From assembly GCA_016098155.1 (NCBI GenBank), contig JAAAJB010000090.1, positions 1-64,000 on the forward strand: DNA of 64,000 bases, written 5' to 3'. The position numbers and the translations under genes were made by a program. Below the pieces are notes generated by a model. The model was given only the letters and a program-made list of their open reading frames with translations, ran no database searches and was not told the DNA's origin. Below are positions 44,068-55,898 of the stretch, piece after piece (within the stretch, counting starts at the first letter, position 1; every line of letters begins with the position of its first letter). The stretch comes from Actinomortierella ambigua (lineage: Eukaryota > Mortierellomycota > Mortierellomycetes > Mortierellales > Mortierellaceae).

Positions 44068-45181
44068 AGAGCAGAGGAAGAAGAGGAAGAAGAAAAAGAA
44101 GAAATATGAAGGGAAAAGAGAATACCAAGAATACACGCGAGGCAAAGGAATGGTGGTACGACCAATGGTGTGCGCAGGGAAAGGGATTGGGGGTGATTGG
44201 TGATTGCTTGGTTGGGAGCCCAAGTTGTACGCGCTGTGGATGGACCGGGAACCTATCGAACCTGGCGAGGCCACAGGAGTGGATCCTCCAAAGGTTCAGC
44301 CAGAGTGAACGAGGGAGTGGTGTTGGCAGGCAGGCAAGCAGGCGGGCAGGCGAAGGGGTGAAAGTGATTGTGTGAGAGACGGACGGGGATAGGGGGGGGC
44401 ACGCAAGGCAAGGAAGGGTAAGGGTAGTTGTTTCCAGTTTACTCTCGAGGAGTTCTTTTGTTGGCAAAAGTTGGGTTGTTTGTGGGGTATTTTTAACTCA
44501 TTCAATCGGTCGGCAAAAAAAGGGGGAAGAGTACAAACTGTCAGTTGAGCGAGAGAGTGTATGTGTATGTGTGAGAGTACGAGTGTGATTGGGGAGTGTG
44601 AGTGAAGAGAGGATGGTAGAAGACAGAAAAAGTGTGTGTGTATATGTGTGTGTATGTGGGAGGAGAGAGTGAGTGAGGGCAGGTAGTAGAAGAATGACAG
44701 AAGAGATGAGGAACAAATACAATATTGAGGAGGAGACAAAGAAGAAGAAGAAAAGAAGGAACAACAGTGTTGTTGAAAGAGGTGGGATGGATTGGCGGAA
44801 GTAAGGGGGTCCTTGTTGTTGTTGTCAGTTGTTCGTTGTCAGTTGTTGTTATTGCTGTTGCTGTTGCTGTTGAGTGAATAAAAAGAGGGTGTGAATCCAA
44901 TGAATGAAATGAAATAAAATGAAGAAATGAGCACAATGCACAGTGACAGCAGGGAAGGGGAGGTTTGCCGAATGACCGATGAGCGAATGAATTGCGTGTG
45001 GTGGTGAGGTGTGAGGAGAAGAATTGTGTGTGTTTGTTCTCTCTCGTGGGGTTCGTACCACCATGGTCCAAGGCAAGGCGAAGTCAAGGAAAAAGAAGAA
45101 GGTTTTGTCTACGGGACGCAAAGTACACTACTTTACATTGTACGTTGAGTAGACCTGGTCTACTTCTCCTCTCGCCTCCTC

Positions 45182-45189
<8 letters not shown>

Positions 45190-45217
<28 letters not shown>
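45190..45217. repeat. (TC)n microsatellite
   Basis: About 14 CT units in intergenic DNA roughly 1.1 kb upstream of the BUB2 start. A GA tract of similar length lies 0.9 kb further on. Confidence 0.9.
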
Positions 45218-45221
<4 letters not shown>

Positions 45222-46128
45222 CGTAAGAAAAACATGATTATTTGCGACGATGACCATTGTTATTGAGAGCTGTGTCATGTATCAACCACTTATCACCGCC
45301 AACCGTTCGCATTCAGGAACAACCACCCAGAAAAGAAAATACGCGAGTCCTTTCCTAAAAAAAATGACACCTGGCGCAGTCCTACATCCAGAGTAGATTC
45401 GCAGTCCAGGTCACTCTCTGAACACAGATACGATTTCTCGGATTTCGTGGTCCGAGCCTTCAACTCAGTCTTTGTTCAGCATCTCCTAAGCTCCTTAGGA
45501 CATTGCTCGCCGCAACTGTGGAAAATGACGACGGGAGAACAAAGAGAAAAGGGGGAAGAAGGTCGGTACGACCGAAGGGGGAGGGGGCATGGTTGGGCAT
45601 GGGAGCGAGCATGCAACGATACACACAATATGCAACAACAAACAACAACAGGTCAAATCAGTCTATGCTCCTTTTCGACAGACTCCCCTTCCAACACTTC
45701 TCTCTCCTTCTTCACTCTGCTCGAGGCTGCTGTTTGCCACGCCCGCGGTAGCCCTGCTCCCTTGACCTTGTGCCTGAATGCTCAGGGCAAGGGGATAGGA
45801 TGAATGAGAATGACCCATCCAGCTGTGGTTTCTTTGGAATTCGTCCTTCACATTCGTGTCATTCCCTCACCATTCCGACCCCTCCTTGCTCAAAAGCACC
45901 CTCTGCAACGGAGGCTGACCCAGGCACGGAGTAGAATAGGCCGGAACAAAACACAAACCAAAGGGGGATACACCTCTTTTACTTCAACTCTTTTGAGTTC
46001 ATAGATCATCCCTCCTTTTTTGCAACATGGCACGAATCAGGTTACTGAACCAAGTTTGCCATGCGGGGAGCATGTCACCAGTAAGAGCGGAATGCAGACA
46101 AAAGGAGACAGAAGACAGACGGACAGAC

Positions 46129-46162
<34 letters not shown>
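46129..46162. repeat. (GA)n microsatellite
   Basis: About 16 GA units with one GGG interruption, in the intergenic DNA 650 bp downstream of the RING-H2 gene's stop codon. Confidence 0.9.
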
Positions 46163-46810
46163 CCGATAGACAATTGTGGATGCTGCATCGAGTTTGATCT
46201 GCGTCCCACACATCTACACACATTAGACATACAATTATATATACGAACACAATCACACTCATGCTCGTTCACACTCACACACTCCACCCTTCGCCATTGT
46301 CTCCTTGAACAAACCACAGCTGCTGGCACTCTAGCCATTGGACCATGGACAGATGCTACTGTGTATCCTTTTGAACACCCCTGCAGCAGAAGGTAGGGCT
46401 TGTCTATCCTCCTCCTCACTCCTGTCTCTTGCCCTTGTTTTTTTTTCTTCTTTGTGTTCAAAATGTTGTCGTATTGTTCAACCATGCCAGCATGACCCCC
46501 TTCTCCCCTCCCCCACGGACAAAAGGATTGTTGCTCCTCGTTTCTCACTCTGCTACACTTAAACCCCCTATGCATGCCCATCCGCATGCTTTTCATCCTA
46601 TGACTCTTCTCCATCATCCACGTCTCTTCCGTCTCTCCTATCTCAACTAGGCAATGCATAAGAAAAAAAAAGTCCCTGCAATTAGCCTCACATGGATGCG
46701 CAAGTCTTTCGGGGGTAACTAATTGGTACCGTTGTTGATGCTTGACATTTTATTTGGTGGCAACCAAAGATGAGAGGGGGATGGAAGAGGGGGGGAGACC
46801 TTTTTTTTTT

Positions 46811-48888
46811 TTAGAATATCAGTGGTTGTGAGGGTTGTGGAGGTGATCGCCTTGATCGACTTCTCTCTTCCGAGCCCTCATCGATTTCCCGCTTGCAAAG
46901 CGGACAGCTCTTGTGAAGCTTCAACCACTCATCCACACACGCTTTGTGGAAATAGTGCAAGCATGGCATCTTGCGCAGCTCTTCCTCATCCTCGTACTCA
47001 CACAGGCAAATCGAACACGTCGCATCTTGCTCATCCTCTAGTGTTAGATATTCGTCGTCGTTCTTCGGTGATGGTGATGAGGACGACGACGATGATGATG
47101 ATGACTGTGATGACGGATCGCTCTTTCCGCTTCCTTTGCGTCGGAACCCAAAATCGAGGCGCCACTGCTTCTGCTTCTGCTTCCCAGCCGCTGTCGCGGA
47201 CGTTCCGGCTACTGCTTGGCTTGTACCAGCATCACCCACTGCCGAGGACTCGGATGCCTCCATGGTGATTGCCGTATCGTCCTGTCTTGTTGGATTGGTT
47301 GATGATGTCGACTCTGGAGACTGCTGACCAAGGACTGCAGGAGGAGGAAGTGTAACAGATGCTGCAGCTGCCGCTGTTGCCGTTGTAGGAACACTTACGG
47401 GCTTCCTGTACTTGACGACTGGGATAGTGTTGATCAGATCCTCCGTTGCTCCTGTGGGGCCAGCCAATCCAAGGGCAATGTCGAGGCTTGTCAAAACGCG
47501 GATCAAGAACGGCATGCAAAAGATGGCGGCCAGACACAGGATCAGTGGGATCAGGATACCAACATAGTCCACGATGACATACGACAAGAGACCATAAAAG
47601 AACGGGGGCACACTGCGCCGACAGTCTGCCGACTGGAACAAGAAATAGTTGGAGACAAAGAACAGACACGTCCCAAGCACCTCCATCAACGACTTTTCAT
47701 GGAGCATCAGGCGCTGCTGAGGCGACAGTGGCTGGTTCAGGCGGATGGGGTGGAGCTGTCGCATGATTGCAAAAGGATAGTCGATCACAGCGTGCAACAT
47801 GTATAGAATCATCATGAGCCCCAGTAACGAGCAGTCCATATGGCTCTGCGTCATGGCTAAGAGCGTGATCGTGGTGACGAGCTATGGACAATACAAAAAA
47901 AAAAGGAAAGGATAGTCAGAATTAGAGTAAGCTGGTGTGAAAACTTGGGCCTCGAAGAGGAAAACACGCAAACGGAGGCAGTAAAAGTTGGAAAAGTAGA
48001 CAAAGGCGCAATCCAAGTGGTGTATCTGCGGAAAGATCGATTCAGGTGGAGCTGGCGGGCTTGGCTGGTTGGCTAGCTGCCTCAAGGGCGCAGACGCGGA
48101 GAAACACCTCTCACTCTCGATAGCAGTCATAGATCTCCCTCCCCCTTTTTTTCCGCTGCCGCCGATAAAACCATGTGGTCAGCTACTCATCGATAGTGCT
48201 GGCCCTATTTTGCTGCTCTGTCTCTACAATGCGCTCATGCACGCACTACAAATAACACTGTCATTCATCGTACTCTTTTTTTTTGTTCTCTTCCTGTGGA
48301 CCATCCCCCAAAGCTGAACCCGGGTTTTTTTCTGGTCGTCTCTTTTGGCACGGTAGCCTCACCTCGCTCAAAATTTTCTCCTTTACTGCTTGCTACCCAA
48401 CACACACACACAACTTTACAGCGCACAGAGTTGCTCTGTCTCACCTTCGCCAGGGTCATGACGGTCTTGTATGAAAGGTAGATAACCGAAGTCCGCGGTA
48501 GACTGTCCCATCGGGCGCGGGCTTCATTGAGCCACTGGATTCGCACCTGCCGGCCTGCAGGGTTAGCCGTGCCCGTGTTGACTGCCACCTCTATAATGGA
48601 CCTCGGCCGCTCTGTCGACACGGTGGACATTGCTCGCTGCCGAAAGGGTGGTGGTGTTGGTGGTAGTGGTGGCGGTGACGGTACTTGTGCTGCACGTCCT
48701 GGATGCTGTGGAGACGGCAGAGTGCTTACACTCGACACCGTTGTTGATATGGACGAGGGAGGATACTGGTGCGAAGTCGGTTGAGGAGGGACTTGTGCAT
48801 GAAGGGTATTGCTTTCGACTTGCGGTTGTGAAATGGCAGCATGCATGTCTGCATTCGACTGCTGTTGTTGCTGGTTGTGGTGCTCCAT
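46811..48888 (-). CDS. Multi-pass membrane RING-H2 E3 ubiquitin ligase
   Basis: Two exons, 48445-48888 and 46811-47881, joined in phase 0 to 504 residues (intron 563 bp, GTGAGA...CCATAG). Residues 1-90 are Gln/Ser/Pro-rich. Four or so hydrophobic helices follow between about 145 and 280 (for example GLMMILYMLHAVIDYPFAI and GILIPLILCLAAIFCMPFLI). A Ser/Ala/Thr-rich linker then leads to a C3H2C3 RING-H2 domain at 437-478 (CSICLCEYED, CLHYFHKACVDEWL, CPLCK). The layout, with membrane helices, the GGATEDLI-like segment (GATEDLINTIPVVKYRKP) and a C-terminal RING, is a family common in Mortierella-type fungi. It probably ubiquitinates membrane proteins; the substrate and compartment are unknown. 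The alternative of a small extra exon inside the long intron was checked and not supported. Confidence 0.88.
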
Positions 48889-49283
48889 TGGCTGTTGCCC
48901 ACTTTACAGGATGCAAGGAGAGAGCAAGAACGAGAGGGGGGATGCAGAAGGAGAGAAAGGGAAGCAGGACTAAAGGAAAAGGAAGGGAAGGGAACTAATG
49001 AAAATGAATGAGAAGAGAATAAAATAAGGCGGGGTAGTTAGTTAGTGAGAGTCGAACTTTCAATTCGTTTTGATACATCATTTTTCCCGTTTTTGGCTTT
49101 GTGGCTGCTGAAGAATGAAGTTGAGCGTCAATCCAAGCAGTATCAAAAAGTATCTTCACACGCTGAACCGAAAGGCAATTCACACTGCCTCATTTTCTCT
49201 CTCTCTCTCTCTCTCTCAACAAGGTACATACAGAAGTTATCCTTGAGAGAAGAAAAATGGCAAATACATATTTATTTGTACAC
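48889..49283. other. Short intergenic region between BTA1 and the RING gene
   Basis: 395 bp between two minus-strand genes: 3' flank of BTA1 and promoter of the RING gene. It includes a (TC)n tract at 49196-49217. No gene. Confidence 0.6.
49196..49217. repeat. (TC)n microsatellite
   Basis: Eleven TC units close to the 3' end of BTA1 and upstream of the RING-H2 gene. Confidence 0.9.
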
Positions 49284-52015
49284 TCACTTCCGGATAGCGC
49301 GGTAGCAGGACGCATACATGTTAACGCGGTCAATCGACACACCACTACGCGGCACACGAACGTCGACAGGCTGGACATCAAACCCATGCTTCTCAAACAG
49401 GGCATTGTACCATGGCATGCGGCCTGCACTGCGCCAAAGAACCATACCACCACGACGGATGACTCGTGCCACCTCGCGAATCTCCTCCTCGGCATCCTTG
49501 TAGTTAAACCAGTCCATGTGGTCCATTAGCACAGCCTTGGTCAGCTCGCCGTCCTTGAGCGAGCGCAGCACGTTGAGAATCGAGTCTGTGTGTAGCTTGA
49601 ACGAGTCCAGGCGGCCTTCTTGCTTGAGCTCGTTGAAGCCTTGTTCTGTCAGATAGCTCGGACAGCTTGTCGGGGTATAGCGACGGTTGATGACCAGATT
49701 GTAAAAGTATTGGTCGTCCTTGAACAGCGACCGTGTCATCACAGGGTCGAGTGTATCGTAGATGTAGTCCAGTGCAGAGCCTTCGTCCAGGATCATCTTC
49801 ATCTGGTTAATCGGCACACCAAGGGCGTTCCACAAGAAGGCCGGATGGCTCAGCACCCAGTTGACCAGCCACGCTGGCATCGTTGCTGGCTTGATCGTCT
49901 CCTCCCATAGCCTCCGTTGCGACTCTATGCTGTTTGTAGTCGACATTTCGTCCATCGCTGGCTGCAATCCTCTGGCTGCAATCAGCCACTTGTATACGAC
50001 CAACGCGAGGCCTGAGTAGCCAGTCTCATAAAAGTTGCTGTGGAAGTTGGCCTTGTTCTTGTACCAGAATTGGACTGCTGCCGACGACATGTAAGGAGAC
50101 AGGCGGTCCAGGAGCAGGCGGAAGAAGCCTCCATGCTGGCCCTCACCAAACATCTGCCAAAAATCCGTATAGTCGAGGTGACTGATGGCAGCGAGTTTGA
50201 GCTCCAGCAGGTGGTTCTGGCACGGGTTCATGTCGACACAGTGGATGCGAGCAGGCTGGCCCTTGAGAGCGTACTCGAGTGCGTTGTCGCCAGCCGAGGT
50301 GATCACAAACATGGTATCGTCCTTGGTGAGGTTCAGGACAGACAGGTCAATGCGTGGGTCTTCCCACGTAAAGGCGTAGATGTACGACCGGAACTGAGTG
50401 TGCCAGTCAAGGGTGGGATTGTAGGCAACGCGCCACTCGCTGATCATATCTTTGGACTTGTCTCCTGATCTCGGTGGCAGAGATAGGAGCTTGGCCGCGA
50501 CAGCGCTCGTGATAAGTGTTTGTGCCGAGGAAGTGCTGGTGGGGCTGTCGGGAACAGACGAGGTATCACCGCTGGCAGTCGAATCTACCGACATGGATCG
50601 TGGTGTGAGGCTAGCTAAATCCAAAGGATGGAGTCGCTCAGTGCTTTCCTTGCGGGCTGCGGCAGCTGGTGATGTCTTTTTTGCGAGGAGTGATGAATGC
50701 TGGAAGCCATGTTGCTGCCTAGAGTGGTGGTCCTTATGACGCTCGCCGATGTAGATGTAGTAAGGGATCTGGATGAGATAGGGAACAATAAAGTGGTTGC
50801 GAAGGTTGAGGGACATCCGAGACTGGAACTTGAATTCGACATAATCACGGCGCCCAGAACCCAAGTGGACGTGGTCGACCTCGAACCAGGCGCGCCAGAA
50901 GGTGCGTGTCAGCCAGTTGCAGTGGTAGTCCTCCATGCCCTCAGTCTTGACCTTGGCACCGGCCTTGGCAGTGTAAAAATCAACAATGCCAAACAGACCC
51001 AACTCAGGGTGAAGCCATTCTTGGACCCTATCGACGATGGCGTAGTAGCCCTCCATCATAGAGAGTGAGTAGGACATGGTAATGGCATCGACCTTGCCGA
51101 CATCGTTCTCGACACCAGGCAACGTAAACTTTGTGGCATCCTCGCAGATAACCTCGACGTTGGTCCAGCCTTGCTTTTCGACTCGCTGACGGGCAACGTT
51201 GCACAGCGCAGAGCAGAGATCGACAAGGTAGATTCGCTCAAAGTTTTCCAATGGATAATACTTTTGCATCTGCTCAATGTTCCAGCCTAATTTTCCCACG
51301 TGGGACATTGAGGGGGAATAAGCGTACTTTGAAGTTTAGGAATAGTGATTTTAGGGAAAGTCAAATTTTGACACGGCGTCAGATAAACTGCATCCTTTAC
51401 CTGTGCCGCCGCCAAGATCGATCCAGATCGGTTTCTTGCCAGCAGGGAGGGTCTTGGCTTGCTCTTTGAGTTGAGCTGCCATCAGCGCCAGCATAGAAGC
51501 GCGGCCTCGGAGTAGATAGTTTCGAGTGGTGTCATAGACTGGGATTGGAAGAGGTTTCGACATGAGTTAATCGATGTGCCAGCAAAGAGGTTGTGGTTAT
51601 TTTCTTCCTACTCTTTTCGAAACTGTTCGCACCCTTTGTCTTATCGCCCAATGCTACGACATGATTTCCCCATGAAAAATGTACGCCCTCTACAACAGAG
51701 AAAGCACTGGAAGAGGAGAAGAAGGTACTTACTGCCAGCCTGGCCACTGTAATAGCTCTCCAGACGGGTCTCGAGCGACTCGCCGGATGTATTGCGCAAG
51801 GGTTTGAGGAAATTGTTGATCATGAAGACCATTGGCACTCTAAGGCAGTCTAGTACGCCCGTAAGGTAGACTCCTGCTACCAGGGCTATCAGAAAGAGCC
51901 ATCGTGATGTGGAAGACGTTTGTGTGGCGAGCTGGTTCACCGCGTAAACGGCAGCGGCTGCCGAGATGGTCATGGCTGCCGCTTTGAGAGTCGATATATC
52001 CAAGGTTTGATGCAT
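49284..52015 (-). CDS. BTA1: Betaine lipid (DGTS) synthase
   Basis: Three exons: 51733-52015, 51401-51538 and 49284-51286, joined in frame to 807 residues. The enzyme makes diacylglyceryl-trimethylhomoserine in the ER: one half transfers the 3-amino-3-carboxypropyl group of SAM to diacylglycerol, the other methylates the nitrogen three times. The N-terminus has two hydrophobic helices (about 12-70). The BtaB-like methyltransferase half follows, with SAM motif I at about 132-140 (WIDLGGGTG) and YLVDLCSALCNVAR, VEVICEDATKF and TMSYSLSMMEGYYAIVD. After a Ser/Thr-rich linker (about 370-420) comes the BtaA-like DUF3419 half (MFVITSAGDNALEYAL, IHCVDMNPCQNHLLELKL, then RRGGMVLWRSAGRMPWYN near the end). 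Methyltransferase first and BtaA second is the fungal domain order. In other fungi the gene responds to phosphate limitation; no regulatory site was identified here. Confidence 0.95.
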
Positions 52016-54558
52016 GATGCGGGAGTTAAGCGCAACTGTAAAGAGGGTGGTGTGAAAGCAATGAAGTGTTAAACGTGCATGTAGGAGGGTAACACTGATA
52101 TGGAGGAGTGTTCACCTCAGCGCCGACTACATAATGAAGTAGTCAGGACGAAGTCTCGACGGGGTGTAGGAACTACTCTTCTTGAGGTCGGGAGATATGT
52201 TGTACATACCTAGCGTAAGCAACAAAAAAACAACGATACAAGAATGGCTGGATGCCCTCCTTTAACTTTCGCGACGAAAGGAAAGAAAGGGAAGTACGTC
52301 TATAGTAGGTCGTTTGACAGCTAGACAGATGGTGTCGAATGAATGCTTTGTCGCCCGAATGCTGTCAAACAGGTGGGGAAATAGGGTGGAGGGGCGTAAG
52401 GTAGGCTGTGCTGTTGAAGCAAACTGAGAGAAGCAAGATAAGGTGTTGAACAGCAAAGGTGGAGTGGGGAAAAGCAACCAAAAATATGAAGTTGCGCGCC
52501 GGAAATGATGAGGTATTTTATACTTTTGGTGAGTTTCGATTGAACCAGACCACAAAGGCTCATTTAGTTTCTTTCAGATCAAACTACAAAATTGTCAGAT
52601 TGATGCTGAGCAACACTATGAAAAGGAAGTGGACTCACATGGAAGCCTGGATGTAGCTCGACCTCCAACGATGGTGGCTCATCAGGGCATAATCAGCATG
52701 CGTTGATTCACTTGTCGGACGCAGCGTCTGTGCTCTGATGGCTGATCACGACGAAGAAGAGACACCAATCACTACTGCATCCGACTGATTTTTCTTTACT
52801 GAGCGACCCACAAAAGCGACATTCGTCGTCGCCACTCCTGTTGTTTGGTGACCAGTTCTCGATTCTTGTGGGATCCACTTTCTTCACAGTGTTAGTCTCT
52901 GTCTCATTATCAAGACGATAGCAATTGTATTGGTCTACGAGGATACAAGCATCCCATCTTATGGTCACATTCACAACCAAGGAAGGCTCTCCTCTCTCCA
53001 TTTCTTTCGAAGACACTTTATCATAGCCATGTCGGCCATCGCTGGTGCCAAGGCCCCTCGAGATTATGTTGAATGGTCATCGAGTGGCTCTATGACCACC
53101 GTACCCACCGCACATATAGACCAACTAAGGACGGGGATATTGGCGGTATGCAATCTTCAAGTACTCGTTGGATGGAGGAAACGAGTACAGTATGTCTGTG
53201 CAAGAGTGAGTGAAAGACGAACTGCCGACACGACACTAGCGCTGAAGAGATTCATTGGATCGTACAAAAATGGTTGTTATTTTGATTTCATAGTCCCTGA
53301 TAGAGTTGCCCCTTGGATAAATCGAGTACAGTACATTCAGTTCGATGGATGGTCGCCAACCTTCAGATGGTCTATGTGCTCGTGAGAGTGACGTGAGTGG
53401 AGGAGGGATTTTTGGGGAAAGAAAAAAGAAGCAGGCCTCTGTGACGCTGCAGGGCCCACGTTGCTAGCATCGCTCACGGACAGAGTTCCTTAATGTACAC
53501 AGAGCTATATCCACCGACCCGATAGAGAGCGGGCTGCAGGGTAAATGGTGGATCGTGATAGGGCAGATTCAAGGCAAGTGCAAATGCAGGGCACAAATCT
53601 GAACCGTGCTGGAGAGAGTGTTCGTGCTTCCGCTGCTACGTAGTCCAATCCCAGCACTCGCCACATGCACATTGTTCCTCGGTCATCCTTCGGAGCAAAA
53701 GGTGTAGCTTTTTCAGACCGATTCTTGCCTTTGCCCCCCCTTGCTCCTCCAAGGGGATATTTCGTGTAGTTTATTGGAACTGCTTTCTCCTCTTTGAATT
53801 TGAACTTAGGCATAGCATGAGGAACAAGGAGAGAGAGGGAAAGAAAGGGAAGAGGGGAGGAGGGCAGAGGGCTCGTGAATGTGAGGGAAGGAGGGGAGAG
53901 AGAGAGAGAAAGACAGAGAGAATACATTAGCAGTGGCTGACCGCTCGAGCGCTGTAAAGAGCACGTTTCTGTCTTCTATCAATCTCATAGGAATGTCTAT
54001 CCTATTTTTCGGAGGTATTCCATATCCACTTCTATTGAGACGGTTGGTTAGCCATTCATTGCGTGCAGATGTTCCCGAGGAGCCATGTCATTGGCTTGTG
54101 CCACGTGCACATCAGTTTTGCTCGACGTGGTTCTCTCTTTCCGTTCCATCCGTGTCCGGTACTTTTGCTTGCAGCGTTCGCTCACTCCCGCGTGTCTGGC
54201 CTAGCCTTCCCTCCCTCTACAACCCTAGGCGGCAAAGCACACAAACACGTTAAACAAGGAGGTGGTCAAAATGTAGCGACAACAAATGGATTCACACGGT
54301 CTACCAACCCTGCATGACTGCCCAGTCAAAGGACAGATGACAGAGAGGCGAAAGCATGACACCCGTTACCTCATTCTGCAACTACTATGTGGGAAGCAAG
54401 GGTTTTGTTTTGTGAACTCTAGGTTGCGAAAGAGAAGATCTACAGGGTCAATATTGACAGTGAGATGTAGATGAGGGCGAGTGTACATGTGCGCGACACG
54501 AAAGAGGGTCAAAGTGAAAGAGGGGGCTAACAATGGCAGGGGTCAAAAGGAGACTGGC

Positions 54559-54583
54559 AGAGAGAGAGAGAGAGAGAGAGAGA
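54559..54583. repeat. (GA)n microsatellite
   Basis: About 12 GA units in the intergenic region 1.3 kb upstream of the P4-ATPase start. Confidence 0.9.
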
Positions 54584-55652
54584 AAGGGAGAAAAAGAAAA
54601 AGCAGGAAAGAGAGGGACGGAGGACTGACTATCCCTTCCAGTGATGTCAGTGATGGCTGTGGGGGCGCTCATCACTCTCACCGTGCGATGGTGCCACAAA
54701 CCTTGTAAAAAAAAAGTGTATAAGGTGGAAAAATGAGAATATGCGAAATGTTGATATCGGATGATCTTGGCGTCTACTCCTGCACACATACACCGATGGT
54801 CGACATCCTCCTCCCCCTTTACCTGCATGGTCCTCTCATCTCTCACTGCCCTCCTGTCTCCTTCCTTTCCTTTTCCCTCTACCAGTGCAGTCGTAATCCA
54901 CTTGCCTTGTCCTGGGATCGCCAAAGTGTAAGAGAGAGAGAGAGACAGCTGGAACGAGTCAATTGCATCAAAGTGAATCAATTACAGTTTTTGGCAAAAA
55001 GGCCAACCGGTGAGTGGCCAGCTCTACAACAGCCAGTCTGGTGTTGTCATGAAACCAGCAACTATGTTTGTCTCGCGCCACGACCGGCGCTCCCCCCTCC
55101 CTCCCCCGAGAAATGATGATGAGAGCTCGCTCGCTCATCCATGTTGTCACCCCAGCAAGGAGGATGAATACGCTCTTACCCTGCCTCTCTCTTACCCTGC
55201 CTCTCTCCTTTCTGACAACACTATCATGCGGTGGAAGACGGGCGTGGAAGGGGGGTGGGGAAGGGCGTTCGTTCGTTCGTTCGTTCCATCTTATTTCCAC
55301 TCTATTTGTATCTCTACCTAGCCCAGTAGCTTCGAACCCCTAGCAGCTGTAGACGATGTTGGTTGTTGTCAATCTCGCCATGAGCATGAGCATGTCAATT
55401 GATGACGGAGAGAGAGGGCGGAGGAGACGACAAAGCAGAAAAATGAACTATTCTTCGAAACCTTTTTTTTTATAACAGTTGTCTTGGACAGAAAGGCAAA
55501 AGGTCATTTTGTTTCTCACATTCATTGCATCCTCTCTCTGCTTCTCCATCAGCACACCATTCAGCTCTTTCACTTTTCTCCTCCTCCTCTCCTTCTTCCC
55601 TAACCACCTCCCTCACCCAGTCAGCCACTCCTATCCTTCTCTCCCCATCCCT

Positions 55653-55658
<6 letters not shown>

Positions 55659-55683
<25 letters not shown>

Positions 55684-55684
55684 C
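55659..55684 (+). repeat. (CT)n microsatellite upstream of the P4-ATPase
   Basis: About 13 CT units followed by a GTGTGCGTGTGTGTGG stretch, 215-240 bp before the ATG at 55899. It is probably in the promoter or leader. Confidence 0.9.
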
Positions 55685-55898
55685 GCGTGTGTGTGCGTGT
55701 GTGTGGTGTGAGCGAGTCAGTGTCAGCGAGATATTACCTGCCTGGTGGTGCTTCTTTACCCTATCCTTGGAGCGCCTGAATGGTTCTTTGAGTGCACACA
55801 CCTCTCTCCCCTCTCTATCTCTCACTCTCTTACATACACACTCTCTCTCCTTCACTCACAGCCTTCTCACCCGCATCGACATCTGATTCCATTCAGCC

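Larger units (their letters stand above)
44068..46810. other. Intergenic region upstream of BUB2
   Basis: 2.7 kb with abundant simple repeats: GTT-rich (44810-44870), GTGT-rich (44560-44660), and (TC)n and (GA)n tracts annotated separately. No gene recognised on either strand. It contains the BUB2 promoter on the left and the 3' flank of the RING gene on the right. Confidence 0.5.
52016..55898. other. Large divergent intergenic region between BTA1 and the P4-ATPase
   Basis: 3.9 kb without a recognised gene. A plus-strand open frame at about 53031-53385 has an ATG and 118 residues but no family resemblance. The right 1.5 kb is rich in GA and CT repeats, and its last 100 bp form a CT/CA-rich leader. 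Confidence 0.45.

Noticed and set aside
41758..44274. A stand-alone minus-strand gene of 838 codons
   Set aside because: The frame opens upstream with GTG, and its last codons run past a GTAAGT donor into repeat sequence. The end before the donor matches the Bub2 N-terminus and joins the TBC exons in phase, so it was merged into BUB2.
47930..48130. An extra hydrophobic exon in the RING gene intron
   Set aside because: It has an acceptor-like CCGCAG, but no usable donor before the next exon. The direct join of the flanking exons gives the expected membrane-helix pattern.
53031..53385. Plus-strand ATG frame of about 118 codons
   Set aside because: No recognised domain, no promoter signals and mixed composition; left uncalled for lack of support.
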